Assembly (NCBI RefSeq): GCF_937129435.1
Contig: NZ_CAKZNF010000004.1
Location: 1 to 64,000 of the forward strand
Direction: 5' to 3'
DNA: 64,000 nucleotides
Source of the DNA: an uncultured Parasphingopyxis sp.
Lineage (GTDB): Bacteria; Pseudomonadota; Alphaproteobacteria; Sphingomonadales; Sphingomonadaceae
The notes under the pieces were generated by a model. The model made no database searches. It saw nothing but the letters and a program-made list of their open reading frames with translations, and was not told the origin of the DNA. Each line of letters begins with the position of its first letter. Position 1 is the stretch's first letter. Shown piece by piece: positions 17,362-27,012 of the stretch. Both the position numbers and the translations under genes were made by a program.

Positions 17362-18933
17362 ATGAACCTCTACCGGGCGACCGGCACGATCGGCGGGCTG
17401 ACGCTCGTCAGCCGGATCGCCGGTTTCGCGCGCGAGATGATTTTCGCGCGCGTGCTCGGGGCCAATGCCGTCACGGACGCCTTTTTCCAAGCGTTCATTC
17501 TGCCAAACGTCTTTCGCCGCCTGTTCGCCGAGGGCGCTTTTTCGGCCGCCTTCGTGCCGATGTTCTCGCGCCGCCTGAATGGCGAAGGCGGGCTCGAATC
17601 AGCGCGCAGCTTCAGCACCGACGTGCTCTCGGTCTTTCTGCCGATCCTGATCGTCGTCGCGGTGCTGTTCGAGCTGGCGATGCCCGGCGTCATCTGGCTA
17701 CTGTCGGACAAGGACGTAGCGCCCGATCAGTTCGACCTCGCGACCGATCTCGCACGCATCACCTTCCCCTATATCGTACTCATCAGCTTGACGACGCTGT
17801 TCACGGGAATGCTCAATTCGGTGTCGCGCTTCGCACCCGGGGCGAGCTTCCCGATCATACTCAACATCATGCTGATCGGCGCGCTGCTCTTCGGCGAGCG
17901 CTGGATCGATGCGGGCGCGACCATCGAAGAGGTCGCCTATCTGCTCAGCTGGACGGTCGCCGCCGCGGGTCTCGTGCAACTGGGGTGGGTGATTTACTGG
18001 GTCCGCGTCGAAGGCTTCTCGCTGAAAATCCGCAAGCCAGTTCTGACACCCGAGGTGAAGCGGCTCGGCATCATCGCCCTGCCCGCAGCGATCGGCGGCG
18101 GCGCTTATCAGATCAACACGCTGCTCCAGCTGTATTTCCTGAACCAGCTCGAAGGCAGCATGATCTCCTACATGAATTATGCCGACCGGCTGAACCAGTT
18201 GCCGCTCGGCATCATCGGTATCGCGCTCGGCACGGCAATCCTCCCTGCCCTCTCCAAGCATATCGGCGGCGGCGAGAAGGAAAGTGCGGACCGGGTGCAA
18301 TCGAACGCGATCGAGCTGGCGATGCTGCTGACCATCCCGGCGGCGGTCGCGCTCGCGATCTGCGGATCGGCTTTCGTCACGATGATCTTCCAGGGCGGCC
18401 GGTTCGAGGCGGAGGACGCCGCCATCGTGGGCAATGTCGTCGTGGCGCTGGTTTGCGGCCTTCCCGCTTATGTCCTCGTGAAAGTGCTCGTGCCAGGCTT
18501 CTACGCCCGATCGGACACGAAGACACCGCTCTACGCCGCGCTCGGCTCGCTCGCCTTCTTCATCATCTTCAACATCGCCTTCCTGCAGCGGTTCGGGGTC
18601 GTCGGCGTGGCGGCGGCGAGCGCCATCGGTGCCTGGCTCAACGTCGCCATCCTCTACGCCATCCTCGTAGCTCGCGACTATTATTCCATGCCGGCGGTGT
18701 TGGTCGGCAGGCTCGCGCGTCAGCTGCTGGCGGCAGCGGCGATGGGCGCCGCCCTCTGGTTCCTCGCCGACCTGCTGACGGAATATTACGATGCCGGCAT
18801 TTTCGCGCGGCTTTTCGCCCTGTTGGGGCTTTCGGTCGCCGGTGCCATCGTCTATTTCGGGGTCGGCTATGCGGTCGGCGCCATCGATCGCGACAAGCTG
18901 GCCCTCCTCTTCAAGCGAAAGGCACAGAGCTGA
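17362..18933 (+). CDS. murJ: Lipid II flippase MurJ
   Basis: This 523-residue polytopic protein of the MOP superfamily has about 14 membrane helices and translocates lipid II across the inner membrane. Visible signatures are [20 protein letters not shown] at the start, [30 protein letters not shown], and [19 protein letters not shown]. The stop overlaps the trpS start (TGATG), so the two genes are probably co-translated. This order is frequent in sphingomonads. Confidence 0.96.
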   Translation: MNLYRATGTIGGLTLVSRIAGFAREMIFARVLGANAVTDAFFQAFILPNVFRRLFAEGAFSAAFVPMFSRRLNGEGGLESARSFSTDVLSVFLPILIVVAVLFELAMPGVIWLLSDKDVAPDQFDLATDLARITFPYIVLISLTTLFTGMLNSVSRFAPGASFPIILNIMLIGALLFGERWIDAGATIEEVAYLLSWTVAAAGLVQLGWVIYWVRVEGFSLKIRKPVLTPEVKRLGIIALPAAIGGGAYQINTLLQLYFLNQLEGSMISYMNYADRLNQLPLGIIGIALGTAILPALSKHIGGGEKESADRVQSNAIELAMLLTIPAAVALAICGSAFVTMIFQGGRFEAEDAAIVGNVVVALVCGLPAYVLVKVLVPGFYARSDTKTPLYAALGSLAFFIIFNIAFLQRFGVVGVAAASAIGAWLNVAILYAILVARDYYSMPAVLVGRLARQLLAAAAMGAALWFLADLLTEYYDAGIFARLFALLGLSVAGAIVYFGVGYAVGAIDRDKLALLFKRKAQS

Positions 18934-19931
18934 TGCGAGTCGTCTCCGGCATTCAGCCGACAGGGAATCTTCATCTCGGCAATTATCTCGGGGCCATCGT
19001 GAACTGGGTGAAGATGCAGGACGAAGGCGAATGCCTGTTCTTCCTCGCCGACCTGCACGCCATCTCCATGCCGATCGATCCGGCCGAGCTTTCGGCCGGC
19101 ACGCGCGAGATGACGGCGGCACTGATCGCCAGCGGTATCGATCCGGACAAGGCACTCCTGTTCAACCAGGCGCGCGTCCCCGCCCATGCCGAGCTGCAAT
19201 GGCTGCTGAACGGCACCGCACGGATGGGTTGGCTCAACCGGATGACGCAGTTCAAGGACAAATCCGGCAAGAACCGCGAAGGCGCCTCGATCGCACTCTT
19301 CGCCTACCCGGTGCTCCAGGCGGCCGATGTGCTGCTCTACAATGCAACGCATGTACCGGTCGGCGAAGACCAGAAACAGCATCTCGAACTCGCGCGCGAC
19401 ATCGCGGAAAAATTCAACACCGATACCGGCACCGAGACCTTCGTCCTCCCCGAACCCTATATCGGCGAGACGGCGGCGCGGATCATGAGCCTGCGCGACG
19501 GTAGCGCGAAGATGAGCAAATCCGACCCGTCCGACATGAGCCGGATCAACCTGTCCGACGATGCCGACGCGATCGCCAAGAAGATCCGCAAGGCCCGCAC
19601 CGATCCCGAGCCGCTGCCAGAGACGATGGACGGACTGGCCGAGCGGCCCGAAGCGCGGAACCTCGTGGCGATCTACGCTGCGCTGGCGGAAACGTCGCAA
19701 CAGGCGGTGCTCGACGAATTCGCCGGCAAGGGTTTCGGCGATTTCAAGCCGGCGCTGGCCGACCTGACCGTATCGGTCCTCGCACCGGTCAATGAACGGT
19801 TTGTCGCGCTCAAGAACGACACGAGCGCGCTCGATGCGATCCTGACGCGCGGCGCGGAAAAGGCGGCGGCAGTAGGCGCCCCGATCCTCGCCGATGCCTA
19901 TCGTGCGCTGGGGCTGCTCAGCGGACGCTAG
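18933..19931 (+). CDS. trpS: Tryptophanyl-tRNA synthetase
   Basis: The 332-residue class I synthetase attaches tryptophan to tRNA-Trp. The HIGH-type motif is [12 protein letters not shown] (residues 10-21), the substrate pocket includes [10 protein letters not shown] and [16 protein letters not shown], and the KMSKS motif is present as [15 protein letters not shown] near 190. Length is normal. The ATG overlaps the murJ stop. Confidence 0.97.
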   Translation: MRVVSGIQPTGNLHLGNYLGAIVNWVKMQDEGECLFFLADLHAISMPIDPAELSAGTREMTAALIASGIDPDKALLFNQARVPAHAELQWLLNGTARMGWLNRMTQFKDKSGKNREGASIALFAYPVLQAADVLLYNATHVPVGEDQKQHLELARDIAEKFNTDTGTETFVLPEPYIGETAARIMSLRDGSAKMSKSDPSDMSRINLSDDADAIAKKIRKARTDPEPLPETMDGLAERPEARNLVAIYAALAETSQQAVLDEFAGKGFGDFKPALADLTVSVLAPVNERFVALKNDTSALDAILTRGAEKAAAVGAPILADAYRALGLLSGR

Positions 19932-20049
19932 CCGCCGCGGCGAACGAGACAACTGTTCCCGCTTCGTTCAAATCCCGTTCAGCCCGCCATGGTAAAATGG
20001 CCAACATACTGCTATTATTACCAAAATTTCCGCACGGGAGTCGCGTAAA

Positions 20050-20721
20050 ATGTCCTTTGTCCGCAAGATATTACCCATAGCCGCACCATTGGCGCTGCTG
20101 ACGGCGGCGGCCTGTACAACCCCCTTCCGCGCCGACGTCGCACGCTTCCAGCAGATGCCCGCGCCGCAGGGCCAGAGCTTCTACATCCAGGCCGCGGACG
20201 AAACGAAGGCCGGCGGCCTCGAATTCGCGACCTATGCCGATCTCGTCGCACAGGAGCTCGCCGCCTATGGCTATACGCCCGCCGCGAGCGCGCAGGATGC
20301 GACGCTCGTCGTGTCGATGGATTACGATGTCGACGAGGGCCGCGACCGCGTCGTGACCCGGCCGGGATTCGGCTATAGCCGCTTCGGTTTCGGCCGCAGC
20401 TTCCATAGCCCGTTTTACGGCCCCTATTATCGCCGCGCCTGGCACTCGCCCTATTATTACGGCTGGTACGACCCGTTCTTCGACAGCGGTTTCGGCTATA
20501 CCGATGTAAGCAGCTACACGCTCTATACGAGCGAGCTTGACCTCGACATCCGCCGCGCCGCGGATGGCGAACCGGTGTTCGACGGCCGCGCCCGTGCCCG
20601 CTCGCGCAGCGACAATTTGACCGAGCTGGTCCCGAACCTCGTCGAAGCGATGTTTACCGGCTTTCCCGGCAATTCGGGCGAAGAGGTCAGGATCACCGTG
20701 ATGCCCGACGAAGAGAGCTGA
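20050..20721 (+). CDS. DUF4136 family lipoprotein
   Basis: This 223-residue protein has a lipoprotein signal (ILPIAAPLALLTAAACTTPF, Cys near residue 22). It carries a DUF4136-type domain: FQQMPAPQGQSFYIQ, LVAQELAAYGYTP, ATLVVSMDYDVDEG and VPNLVEAMFTGFPG. The centre is rich in Gly/Tyr/Phe/Ser (GFGYSRFGFGRSFHSP, YYRRAWHSPYYYGWYDP), probably an extended surface segment. It is likely anchored to an envelope membrane; function is unknown. A strong terminator follows the stop by about 20 bp. Confidence 0.85.
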   Translation: MSFVRKILPIAAPLALLTAAACTTPFRADVARFQQMPAPQGQSFYIQAADETKAGGLEFATYADLVAQELAAYGYTPAASAQDATLVVSMDYDVDEGRDRVVTRPGFGYSRFGFGRSFHSPFYGPYYRRAWHSPYYYGWYDPFFDSGFGYTDVSSYTLYTSELDLDIRRAADGEPVFDGRARARSRSDNLTELVPNLVEAMFTGFPGNSGEEVRITVMPDEES

Positions 20722-20742
20722 TTGTCAGGCCTGAATGAAAGA

Positions 20743-20778
20743 GGGCGCCGCTCGCACGTCGAGCCGGCGCCCTTTTTT
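20743..20778. terminator. Rho-independent terminator between convergent genes
   Basis: GGGCGCCG (20743-20750) pairs perfectly with CGGCGCCC (20765-20772) around a 14-nt loop and is followed by TTTTTT on the plus strand. It ends the DUF4136 transcript. The convergent sulfotransferase-like gene stops 20 bp away and may use the same hairpin, although the A-rich side (AATGAAAG) is weaker. Confidence 0.85.
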
Positions 20779-20797
20779 AGATTCGATCAGCGGCTGC

Positions 20798-21538
20798 TCA
20801 GACAGCTTCCGGAACGGTCTCGTCGGCCCAGTCCTCAAGGCCCTCTTCCTTGAGGAAGGTGAGCGCCTCATCGGGGTTCGTGAACCGGTCGATCACCGAA
20901 TCGCTGTTGCGCTTCTTGGTGATGCGTTCGAGCGGAGTCGTTTCGAGCCCCAGAAAATCAAGAATGCGGTCCATTCCGGCATCCGTGCGCGCCTCGGTAT
21001 AGGTGATTCGCAAGCACCGCTCGCCCGCGGCGGCGATTTGCGGTTCCCAGGAATCGAGCATCCTTTGCCGCCGCTTGATATGCAATCGAAACTCCTCGGC
21101 GTCGAAGGGCATCTGTTTCGGCGGCTCTTCTCCCGCGGGTGTCTCGTTCTTGGCCCGGGCGATGATGTTCGAGGAAAAAGTCGCGAGCATATTGGGACGG
21201 GTCAGAACGATCTTCGCGATCGAATCGTCGGCAAGGACCGTTTCGACAATGCTGCGATCGTTGCTCAGGTGGTGCTTGAACCCGATGCACGGCGCAACGT
21301 CGAGATTGAAGAGACGGTCCATCAACTCACGGTGATGGTTGAGCCGAAAATCCAGATCGTTCCATTGCTCGCCCAGCCCCTCCGTCAACGGCGCATGGCC
21401 GCGGCCGGCGCCATCCCACCCCTTGCGGCTGAAAATGGCGCCGATGAAATAGGCCTGAGGATGCTTAAAGAGTGCGCGGGTGATCATCGTCGATCCGGTG
21501 CGCGGCGCCGACAGCAGGCACGCCTTTTTCTCAATCAT
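20798..21538 (-). CDS. Sulfotransferase-family protein
   Basis: The protein is about 246 residues with the 5'-PSB loop typical of PAPS-dependent sulfotransferases near the N-terminus (KKACLLSAPRTGSTMITRAL). The 3'-phosphate binding region is KIVLTRPNMLATFSSNIIARAK, and the C-terminal part contains RITYTEAR. It would transfer sulfate from PAPS to an unknown acceptor. The ATG at 21538 was chosen; a TTG six codons upstream is possible. It sits between a lipoprotein gene and dnaA with no functional partner next to it, but two further glycan-type genes of similar fold lie near 60 kb. Confidence 0.75.
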   Translation of the reverse strand: MIEKKACLLSAPRTGSTMITRALFKHPQAYFIGAIFSRKGWDGAGRGHAPLTEGLGEQWNDLDFRLNHHRELMDRLFNLDVAPCIGFKHHLSNDRSIVETVLADDSIAKIVLTRPNMLATFSSNIIARAKNETPAGEEPPKQMPFDAEEFRLHIKRRQRMLDSWEPQIAAAGERCLRITYTEARTDAGMDRILDFLGLETTPLERITKKRNSDSVIDRFTNPDEALTFLKEEGLEDWADETVPEAV

Positions 21539-21642
21539 ATTCGGTGGTCGCTCCAAGCCCTATCGATGCACCGGCCTAGCTCGTCAAAGGCTCTGTATTC
21601 AAGCCAGCTTTACGAGATCGAGCGACAAAACGCGCCCAAATG

Positions 21643-23058
21643 TCAGCCTTCGAGCTTCCGCAGGAGCGACCGCACATCGGAATCGAGTTCGCTGTCGGCA
21701 GCGCGCAGCTCCTTGATCCGTTTGATCGCGTGAATGACCGTCGTATGGTCGCGTCCGCCGAAACGCCGGCCGATTTCGGGTAGCGAGCGAGGGGTCAGCC
21801 GCTTGGCGAGATACATGGCGACCTGGCGCGGCCGGGCGACTTCGCGCGCGCGACGCGCCGAAGTCATCTCCGCATGGCGGATGCCGTAATGCTCGCAGAC
21901 CGAGCGCTGGATCTCGTCGATGGTGATACGCCGCTGCGAATGGCGGAGCAGATCGGCCAGCGTTTCCTGCGCGAACGCCGTGTCGATGGGTCGGCGCGAC
22001 AGCAGCGAATAGGCGACGACGCGGGTCAGCGCGCCTTCGAGTTCGCGGATGCTCGACGAAAAACGATGCGCGAGAAAATCGGCGACATCGGCCGGCATTT
22101 CCGCCTGCGGCATCTGCGCCAGCTTGTGCGCGACGATGCGGCGGCGATGTTCGAGATCGGGCTGACGAAGGTCGGTGACGAGCCCGCCCGCGAGCCGCGA
22201 GGAAATCCGCTTGTCGACGGCGCCAAGCTCATGCGGCGGCCGGTCCGCGCTGATGACGAGGCGATGGCCCGAGGACACGATCTCGTTCATCGTGTGGAAG
22301 AATTCTTCCTGCGTCGCCTCCTTGCCGGCGATGAACTGAACGTCGTCGACGAGCAGCAGATCGGCGGAGCGCAGCCGCTGCTTGAAACCGATCGTGTCCT
22401 TTTCGCGCATTGCCGAGACGAATTCGTACATGAACTTTTCCGCCGACATGTAGACGACGTTCGAGCGCGGCTTCCGGCGCAGATATTCATGGCCTGTCGC
22501 GTGCAGCAGGTGCGTCTTGCCGAGGCCGGTGCCGGCATGGATGTAGAGCAGGCTCGCCATCGGCGTGTCGGCCGATGCCATCATCCGGGCGGCGTTGAAG
22601 GCAACCTCGTTCGACGCGCCGACGACGTAATTGTGGAAGACGTAATTGTTTTCGAGCGGCATGCCGATGCCCTCGCCCGACGTGCCCGTCAGCTGCTCGG
22701 TCGGTGGCAGCGCGTCTTCTTCGCCGACGATGAAGAGTGCCGGCCGGGCCGCACCGTCGGCAGCCGCGATCGCGATCTCGCGCACATTCGGTGCCATCGC
22801 GCGCCATGCGTAGCGCAACCGGTCCGAATAATGTTCGCGGACCCAGTCGGCCATGAAATGCGAGGGCAATTCGAGCGCGACCGTTGCAGCCGATTCGTCG
22901 AAGCCCGTCAGCTTCATGGGCTTGAGCCAATGGTCAAAGGTGCGTGCTCCGAGATCCCGGCGGAGGCCGTTTCTGATCGCCTCCCAGGTTGAACCGAAAT
23001 CCTCCACCGCGCTCACTTGCCGCCCACCCGAATTTTGTACGCCAACCTCTTGCTGCAC
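21643..23058 (-). CDS. dnaA: Chromosomal replication initiator protein DnaA
   Basis: This 471-residue protein has all four DnaA domains: domain I ([24 protein letters not shown]), a short linker, and the AAA+ core with Walker [11 protein letters not shown] at 174-183, Walker [14 protein letters not shown] near 235 and the arginine-finger region DKRISSRL. The C-terminal helix-turn-helix carries the signature [18 protein letters not shown]. The GTG at 23058 is preceded by GGGGAGG with 8-nt spacing, which decides the start. Upstream lies a 370-bp gene-free stretch and the rpsT terminator. DnaA-ATP opens the origin; the origin itself was not identified here. Confidence 0.97.
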   Translation of the reverse strand: MQQEVGVQNSGGRQVSAVEDFGSTWEAIRNGLRRDLGARTFDHWLKPMKLTGFDESAATVALELPSHFMADWVREHYSDRLRYAWRAMAPNVREIAIAAADGAARPALFIVGEEDALPPTEQLTGTSGEGIGMPLENNYVFHNYVVGASNEVAFNAARMMASADTPMASLLYIHAGTGLGKTHLLHATGHEYLRRKPRSNVVYMSAEKFMYEFVSAMREKDTIGFKQRLRSADLLLVDDVQFIAGKEATQEEFFHTMNEIVSSGHRLVISADRPPHELGAVDKRISSRLAGGLVTDLRQPDLEHRRRIVAHKLAQMPQAEMPADVADFLAHRFSSSIRELEGALTRVVAYSLLSRRPIDTAFAQETLADLLRHSQRRITIDEIQRSVCEHYGIRHAEMTSARRAREVARPRQVAMYLAKRLTPRSLPEIGRRFGGRDHTTVIHAIKRIKELRAADSELDSDVRSLLRKLEG

Positions 23059-23428
23059 CGAATTAGCCTCCCCGACAAGTGCTGCACAAAATCATCCTCT
23101 CATGCGTCGCGGTCCCCGCCCCGGACACAAACTCCCCGCGCCAAGAATCCACATTCTTGCGTAGAGATCCCTCGTCAAAAGTGACCGGCTACGATAGAAT
23201 CACCCCCGCGCCGGTAATTGTTAACTACTGACTTACACGGGACAGAGTCCAGCCGATTCGCTGTCATAAATTCTAAATAAATCCCTTGACACGCGAACCC
23301 TAGGAACCGCCGTTGCAGCGGCAGTTTATTCAATAATTTCAATTATTTGATGGCTCCACAACGCTGACTGCCGGTCCATGACCGGACGCGACTCGCGGGA
23401 AATCCAAGCGTCACACCGATGTCATAGA
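23059..23428. other. Gene-free, locally AT-rich leader of dnaA with inverted repeats
   Basis: No credible reading frame is present. Structures visible are: a perfect 7-bp inverted repeat CAAGAAT-CCAC-ATTCTTG (23142-23159); an AT-rich inverted repeat AATAATT-TC-AATTATT (23332-23347); and an interrupted palindrome GCCGTTGCAGCGGC (23309-23322). Two 7/9 matches to the DnaA box TTATNCACA occur at 23080-23088 and 23145-23153, the second inside the first repeat. A minus-strand TTGACG (23173-23178) could be a -35 for dnaA, but the -10 is unconvincing. I infer the dnaA promoter and possible autoregulation lie here; it is not called an origin because no cluster of good DnaA boxes is seen. Confidence 0.5.
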
Positions 23429-23465
23429 AAAAGCGCCCGCGCGAGTGTCCGGCGAGCGCTTTGAA
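23429..23465 (-). terminator. Rho-independent terminator of rpsT
   Basis: On the minus strand AAAGCGCTCGC pairs with GCGGGCGCTTT (11 pairs including one G-T) and is followed by a T run (TTTTTC). It begins 25 bp after the rpsT stop. Confidence 0.85.
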
Positions 23466-23489
23466 AGGCTTTTCCGCAGCGGCGAAACG

Positions 23490-23750
23490 CTAAAGAGCAG
23501 CAATCCGCTTGGAAAGGCGGGAGATTTTCCGCGAGGCCATATTCTTGTGGAACAGACCCTTGTTCACGCCGCGCATGATCTCAGGCTGGGCAGCGCTGAG
23601 CGCTTCGTTCGCAGCTTTCTTGTCGCCGGCCTCGATCGCCGTCTCGACCTTCTTGATCGACGTGCGAACCTGGCTCATCCGGTTCCGGTTGAATGCCGCG
23701 CGGCGATTGTTGCGGCGAATGCGTTTCCTGGCCTGTGGCGTATTGGCCAT
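23490..23750 (-). CDS. rpsT: 30S ribosomal protein S20
   Basis: The 86-residue basic, helical protein begins [21 protein letters not shown] and contains [20 protein letters not shown] and [19 protein letters not shown], canonical for S20, which binds 16S rRNA early in small-subunit assembly. It is followed by its own strong terminator. The neighbours mutM upstream and dnaA downstream give the mutM-rpsT-dnaA order seen in many alphaproteobacteria. Confidence 0.97.
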   Translation of the reverse strand: MANTPQARKRIRRNNRRAAFNRNRMSQVRTSIKKVETAIEAGDKKAANEALSAAQPEIMRGVNKGLFHKNMASRKISRLSKRIAAL

Positions 23751-23842
23751 ATCGTCCTCGATTGTCTCAAATGAAAGCGGCGCAGGACTTCCCGCGCCGG
23801 AAAGCGGGTCAACTAGTGCGATCGCGCCGAAAGGTCAACTCC

Positions 23843-24655
23843 TCAGCGCTGGCACGACGCACAGAAAAAGGTCGAACGCCCGCTGTCGACGCGGCGCCGG
23901 ATCGTGCCGCCGCACGCGCATGATTCTCCCTCTCGCCCATAGGCCCGCCATTGCTTGGCGAAATAGCCGAGCTGGCCATCGGGCCGGGCATAGTCGCGCA
24001 GGCTCGATCCTCCGGCCTCGATTGCCGAGCCGAGGACGTCCTTGACCGCACGCACGAGCCGTTCGAGCCGTTCCGTCCCGATCCGGCCCGCCTTCGTGCC
24101 GGGCGCGATGTGAGCCATGTGCAGCGCCTCGCAGACATAGATGTTACCAAGTCCCGCCACGATATGCTGGTCGAGCAGAGCCGCCTTGATCGACGACTCT
24201 CGCCCTTTCAGCGCCTCGCGCAAATGTGCGGCAGTGAACCTGTTGCCGAGCGGCTCCGGCCCCATGACCGCAAACGGCGCATAGCGATCCAGCGACTCGG
24301 TGCGAACGATATCGAGGGAGCCGAACCGCCTTGGATCGCAAAGGGCCGCTCGGCGGCCGGCCCCGGTGGTCAACACCAGATGGTCGTGCTTGCCGATCTC
24401 GGCCGGATCGATTCGCCAGCGCCCGGACATGCCGAGATGGAAGATCATCGTGTCGCCGCGATCGGTGTCGATCAACCCGTATTTCGCGCGGCGGCCCAGC
24501 CGGACGACACGCGCCCCCAGCAGTCGCTCGCCCAGATCGAGAGGGATCGGCCAGCGCAGGTCCGGCCGTCGAATTTCGACCGCGCTCAGCACCTGTCCGG
24601 CGAGCACGGGTTCGAGCCCGCGAACGGTGGTTTCGACTTCGGGAAGCTCCGGCAT
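23843..24655 (-). CDS. mutM: Formamidopyrimidine-DNA glycosylase
   Basis: The 270-residue Fpg/MutM enzyme removes 8-oxoguanine and formamidopyrimidines and nicks the DNA. The N-terminus PELPEVETTVRGL supplies the catalytic Pro1 (after Met removal) and Glu2. The H2TH region includes HIVAGLGNIYVCEALHMA, and the C-terminal zinc finger is complete (CACGGTIRRR and FFCASCQR). Length is typical. It is divergent from ubiE, with 79 bp between starts. Confidence 0.96.
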   Translation of the reverse strand: MPELPEVETTVRGLEPVLAGQVLSAVEIRRPDLRWPIPLDLGERLLGARVVRLGRRAKYGLIDTDRGDTMIFHLGMSGRWRIDPAEIGKHDHLVLTTGAGRRAALCDPRRFGSLDIVRTESLDRYAPFAVMGPEPLGNRFTAAHLREALKGRESSIKAALLDQHIVAGLGNIYVCEALHMAHIAPGTKAGRIGTERLERLVRAVKDVLGSAIEAGGSSLRDYARPDGQLGYFAKQWRAYGREGESCACGGTIRRRVDSGRSTFFCASCQR

Positions 24656-24734
24656 GGTGAAGCGGAGCTAAGACTCGTTTGCGGGCGCGGCAAGGCTTGG
24701 CTAGAGCGTCCGCAATTCCCACTTGGCGAGCAGC

Positions 24735-25469
24735 ATGACCGACGAGACCGTTTCCTTTGGCTATGAAGACGTGGCCCCCGGCGAAAAGACGCGCCGTGTG
24801 GGCGGCGTGTTCTCGAACGTCGCAGCCAAATACGATCTGATGAACGACGCCATGTCGGGCGGGATGCACCGGCTGTGGAAAGACCGGTTCGTGCGCCGCG
24901 TGAAACCGCGTGCGGGCGAGGCGATCCTCGATATGGCGGGCGGCACCGGCGATATCGCCTTCCGGATGGAAAAATCGGGCGCGGCGATCACCGTTGCCGA
25001 TATCAACGCCGAAATGCTCGCGGTCGGCATGGAGCGGGCGAAGAAGCGCAAGATCGAGGGGCTGGTCTGGGCGCAGGAAAACGCCGAGACGCTGAGTTTC
25101 GCCGACAAAAGCTTCGATGCCTATACGATCGCCTTCGGTATCCGGAACGTGACCGACATTCCCGCAGCGCTCAGCGAAGCGCACCGCGTGCTGAAGCGCG
25201 GCGGGCGATTCTTCTGTCTCGAATTCTCGACGACGCTCTGGCCCGGCTTCGCCGAAATCTATGACACTTATTCGCACAAAGTCGTCCCCAAGCTTGGCAA
25301 GGCGCTGGCACGTGACGAGGAGAGCTATCGCTATCTGATCGAATCGATCCGCCGCTTTCCCGATATGGCGCGCTTCAAGGGGAGGATCGAGGAGGCGGGA
25401 TTCACGCAGGTAAAGGCAGAGCCGATGCTCGGCGGCCTCGTCGCCATCCATAGCGGCTGGACGATCTGA
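24735..25469 (+). CDS. ubiE: Demethylmenaquinone/ubiquinone methyltransferase UbiE
   Basis: The protein is about 244 residues with the UbiE signatures YDLMNDAMSGGMHRLWKDRFV near the N-terminus, the SAM loop ILDMAGGTGDIAFRM, the post-loop ITVADINAEMLAVG, YTIAFGIRNVTDI, and ESIRRFPD near the C-terminus. It performs the C-methylation step in ubiquinone synthesis. I chose the ATG at 24735; a TTG four codons upstream is the alternative. It is followed by ubiB after 7 bp, forming a ubiquinone operon. Confidence 0.96.
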   Translation: MTDETVSFGYEDVAPGEKTRRVGGVFSNVAAKYDLMNDAMSGGMHRLWKDRFVRRVKPRAGEAILDMAGGTGDIAFRMEKSGAAITVADINAEMLAVGMERAKKRKIEGLVWAQENAETLSFADKSFDAYTIAFGIRNVTDIPAALSEAHRVLKRGGRFFCLEFSTTLWPGFAEIYDTYSHKVVPKLGKALARDEESYRYLIESIRRFPDMARFKGRIEEAGFTQVKAEPMLGGLVAIHSGWTI

Positions 25470-25476
25470 CCGGACC

Positions 25477-27012
25477 GTGACCCGTCCCGCCACGCATATT
25501 TTCCGGCTGCTGAAATGGGGCCGCACGCTCGCGCGTCATGGTGCGCTGCGCGGCATCGAACGCGACCCCGTAACGCCGCCTCCCGTTCGGCGGCTCGTCA
25601 GGCTGGCGCGGTTCGGCACCTTCCAGCCGAAGGAACCGGCCTATGCCGACGCGCTCGAGGCGATCGGCCCGGCGGCGATCAAGCTCGGCCAGACATTGGC
25701 GACACGGCCCGATCTCGTCGGCGAAAATGCCGCGCGCGATTTGATGCGGCTGCAGGACACGCTGCCGCCCGTGCCGTTCGACAAGATCGAGCAGGAAATC
25801 CGCAAGGCGTTTCAAAGGCCGATCGAAGAGCTGTTTTCGTCGATCGATCCCGATCCCGTCGGCGCCGCCTCGATCGCCCAAGTGCACAAGGCGGTAACGG
25901 CCGATGGCCGAACGGTCGCGGTGAAGGTGCTGCGCCCCGGCGTCGAGCGCGAATTCGCGCGCGCCATCGAAACCTATGAATGGGCTGCCGCGCAGGTCGA
26001 ATCGATGGGCGGCGAACTCGCCCGCCTGCGTCCGCGCCTGACGATCGAGACCTTCAAGCGCTGGACGGCGCGCGAACTCGACCTTCGCCGCGAGGCCGCA
26101 TCCGCCTCCGAACTCGCCGAAGGAATGGAGGCCGAGCCCGAATTCGTCATTCCCGAGATCGACTGGCAGCGGACCGCTGGCCGTGTGCTGACGCTCGAAT
26201 GGATCGACGGGATCAAGATCGCCGATCATGATGCCCTCGATGCCGCCGGTCACGACCGCAAGCATCTCGCCGCGACGCTGGTCCACGCCTTTTTGCGTCA
26301 GGCGATTTCGGAAGGCTTTTTCCACGCCGATCTGCACCAGGGAAACCTCTTCGTCCGGCCGGACGGGAAGATCGCCGCGATCGATTTCGGCATCATGGGA
26401 CGGATCGACCGGCGCGCGCGGCTGTGGCTCGCGGAAATTCTCTACGGCCTGATCACCGGCAACTACAAACGCGTCGCCGAGATCCATTTCGAGGCCGGCT
26501 ATGTTCCGTCGCATCACAACCTCGCCGAATTCACGACGGCGCTACGGGCGGTGGGTGAACCGATCCGGGGCCTTCCGGTCAAGGATATCTCGATCGGCCA
26601 CATGCTAGACGGGTTGTTCGCGATCACCCGTGATTTCGAGATGCCGACCCAGCCGCATCTGTTGCTCCTGCAAAAGACGATGGTGATGATCGAGGGCGTC
26701 GCGACGAGCCTCGATCCCGATATCAACATGTGGGAGACGGCGAAGCCCTTCGTCGGCGAATGGCTGCGCAGCGAACTGGGCCCCGAAGCCGCTATCGCCG
26801 ACAGGCTGCGGGAAGATTTTGCGACACTCGCGCGATTGCCTGAACTGATCCGGCGCGTGGAAGCGGAATTGCCGCAACGCGGCGCGGCGCCGCCAGCCCC
26901 GCCCTTGCGCGACATTCAGGTCATCCGTGTGGGTGTGAGATGGAAATATATGCTCACCGCAATCGTTGCAGCGGGAGTGGGTATAGCAGGAACATTGTTG
27001 TGGCCGTTTTAA
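25477..27012 (+). CDS. ubiB: Ubiquinone biosynthesis ABC1-like kinase UbiB
   Basis: The 511-residue protein shows the atypical-kinase signatures of the UbiB/COQ8 family. These are the KxGQ motif (AAIKLGQTLATRPDL), the Ala-rich nucleotide loop (VGAASIAQVHKA), VAVKVLRPGVER, the catalytic-loop segment FFHADLHQGNLFV and the metal-binding AIDFGIMGRID. Near the C-terminus are amphipathic/membrane segments (WKYMLTAIVAAGVGIAGTLL). It supports ubiquinone biosynthesis at the membrane. The start is a GTG at 25477. Its last 13 bp overlap the next gene. Confidence 0.95.
   Translation: MTRPATHIFRLLKWGRTLARHGALRGIERDPVTPPPVRRLVRLARFGTFQPKEPAYADALEAIGPAAIKLGQTLATRPDLVGENAARDLMRLQDTLPPVPFDKIEQEIRKAFQRPIEELFSSIDPDPVGAASIAQVHKAVTADGRTVAVKVLRPGVEREFARAIETYEWAAAQVESMGGELARLRPRLTIETFKRWTARELDLRREAASASELAEGMEAEPEFVIPEIDWQRTAGRVLTLEWIDGIKIADHDALDAAGHDRKHLAATLVHAFLRQAISEGFFHADLHQGNLFVRPDGKIAAIDFGIMGRIDRRARLWLAEILYGLITGNYKRVAEIHFEAGYVPSHHNLAEFTTALRAVGEPIRGLPVKDISIGHMLDGLFAITRDFEMPTQPHLLLLQKTMVMIEGVATSLDPDINMWETAKPFVGEWLRSELGPEAAIADRLREDFATLARLPELIRRVEAELPQRGAAPPAPPLRDIQVIRVGVRWKYMLTAIVAAGVGIAGTLLWPF

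Noticed and set aside
17698-19155. 485-codon antisense frame over murJ and trpS
   Set aside because: Shadow frame of two well-identified genes.
23286-23291. Perfect TTGACA hexamer on the plus strand in the dnaA leader
   Set aside because: No -10 at 16-18 bp and no plus-strand gene downstream; likely chance.
23059-23428. Replication origin next to dnaA
   Set aside because: Only two degenerate DnaA boxes are visible and no cluster; GC-skew could not be computed, so no origin is called.
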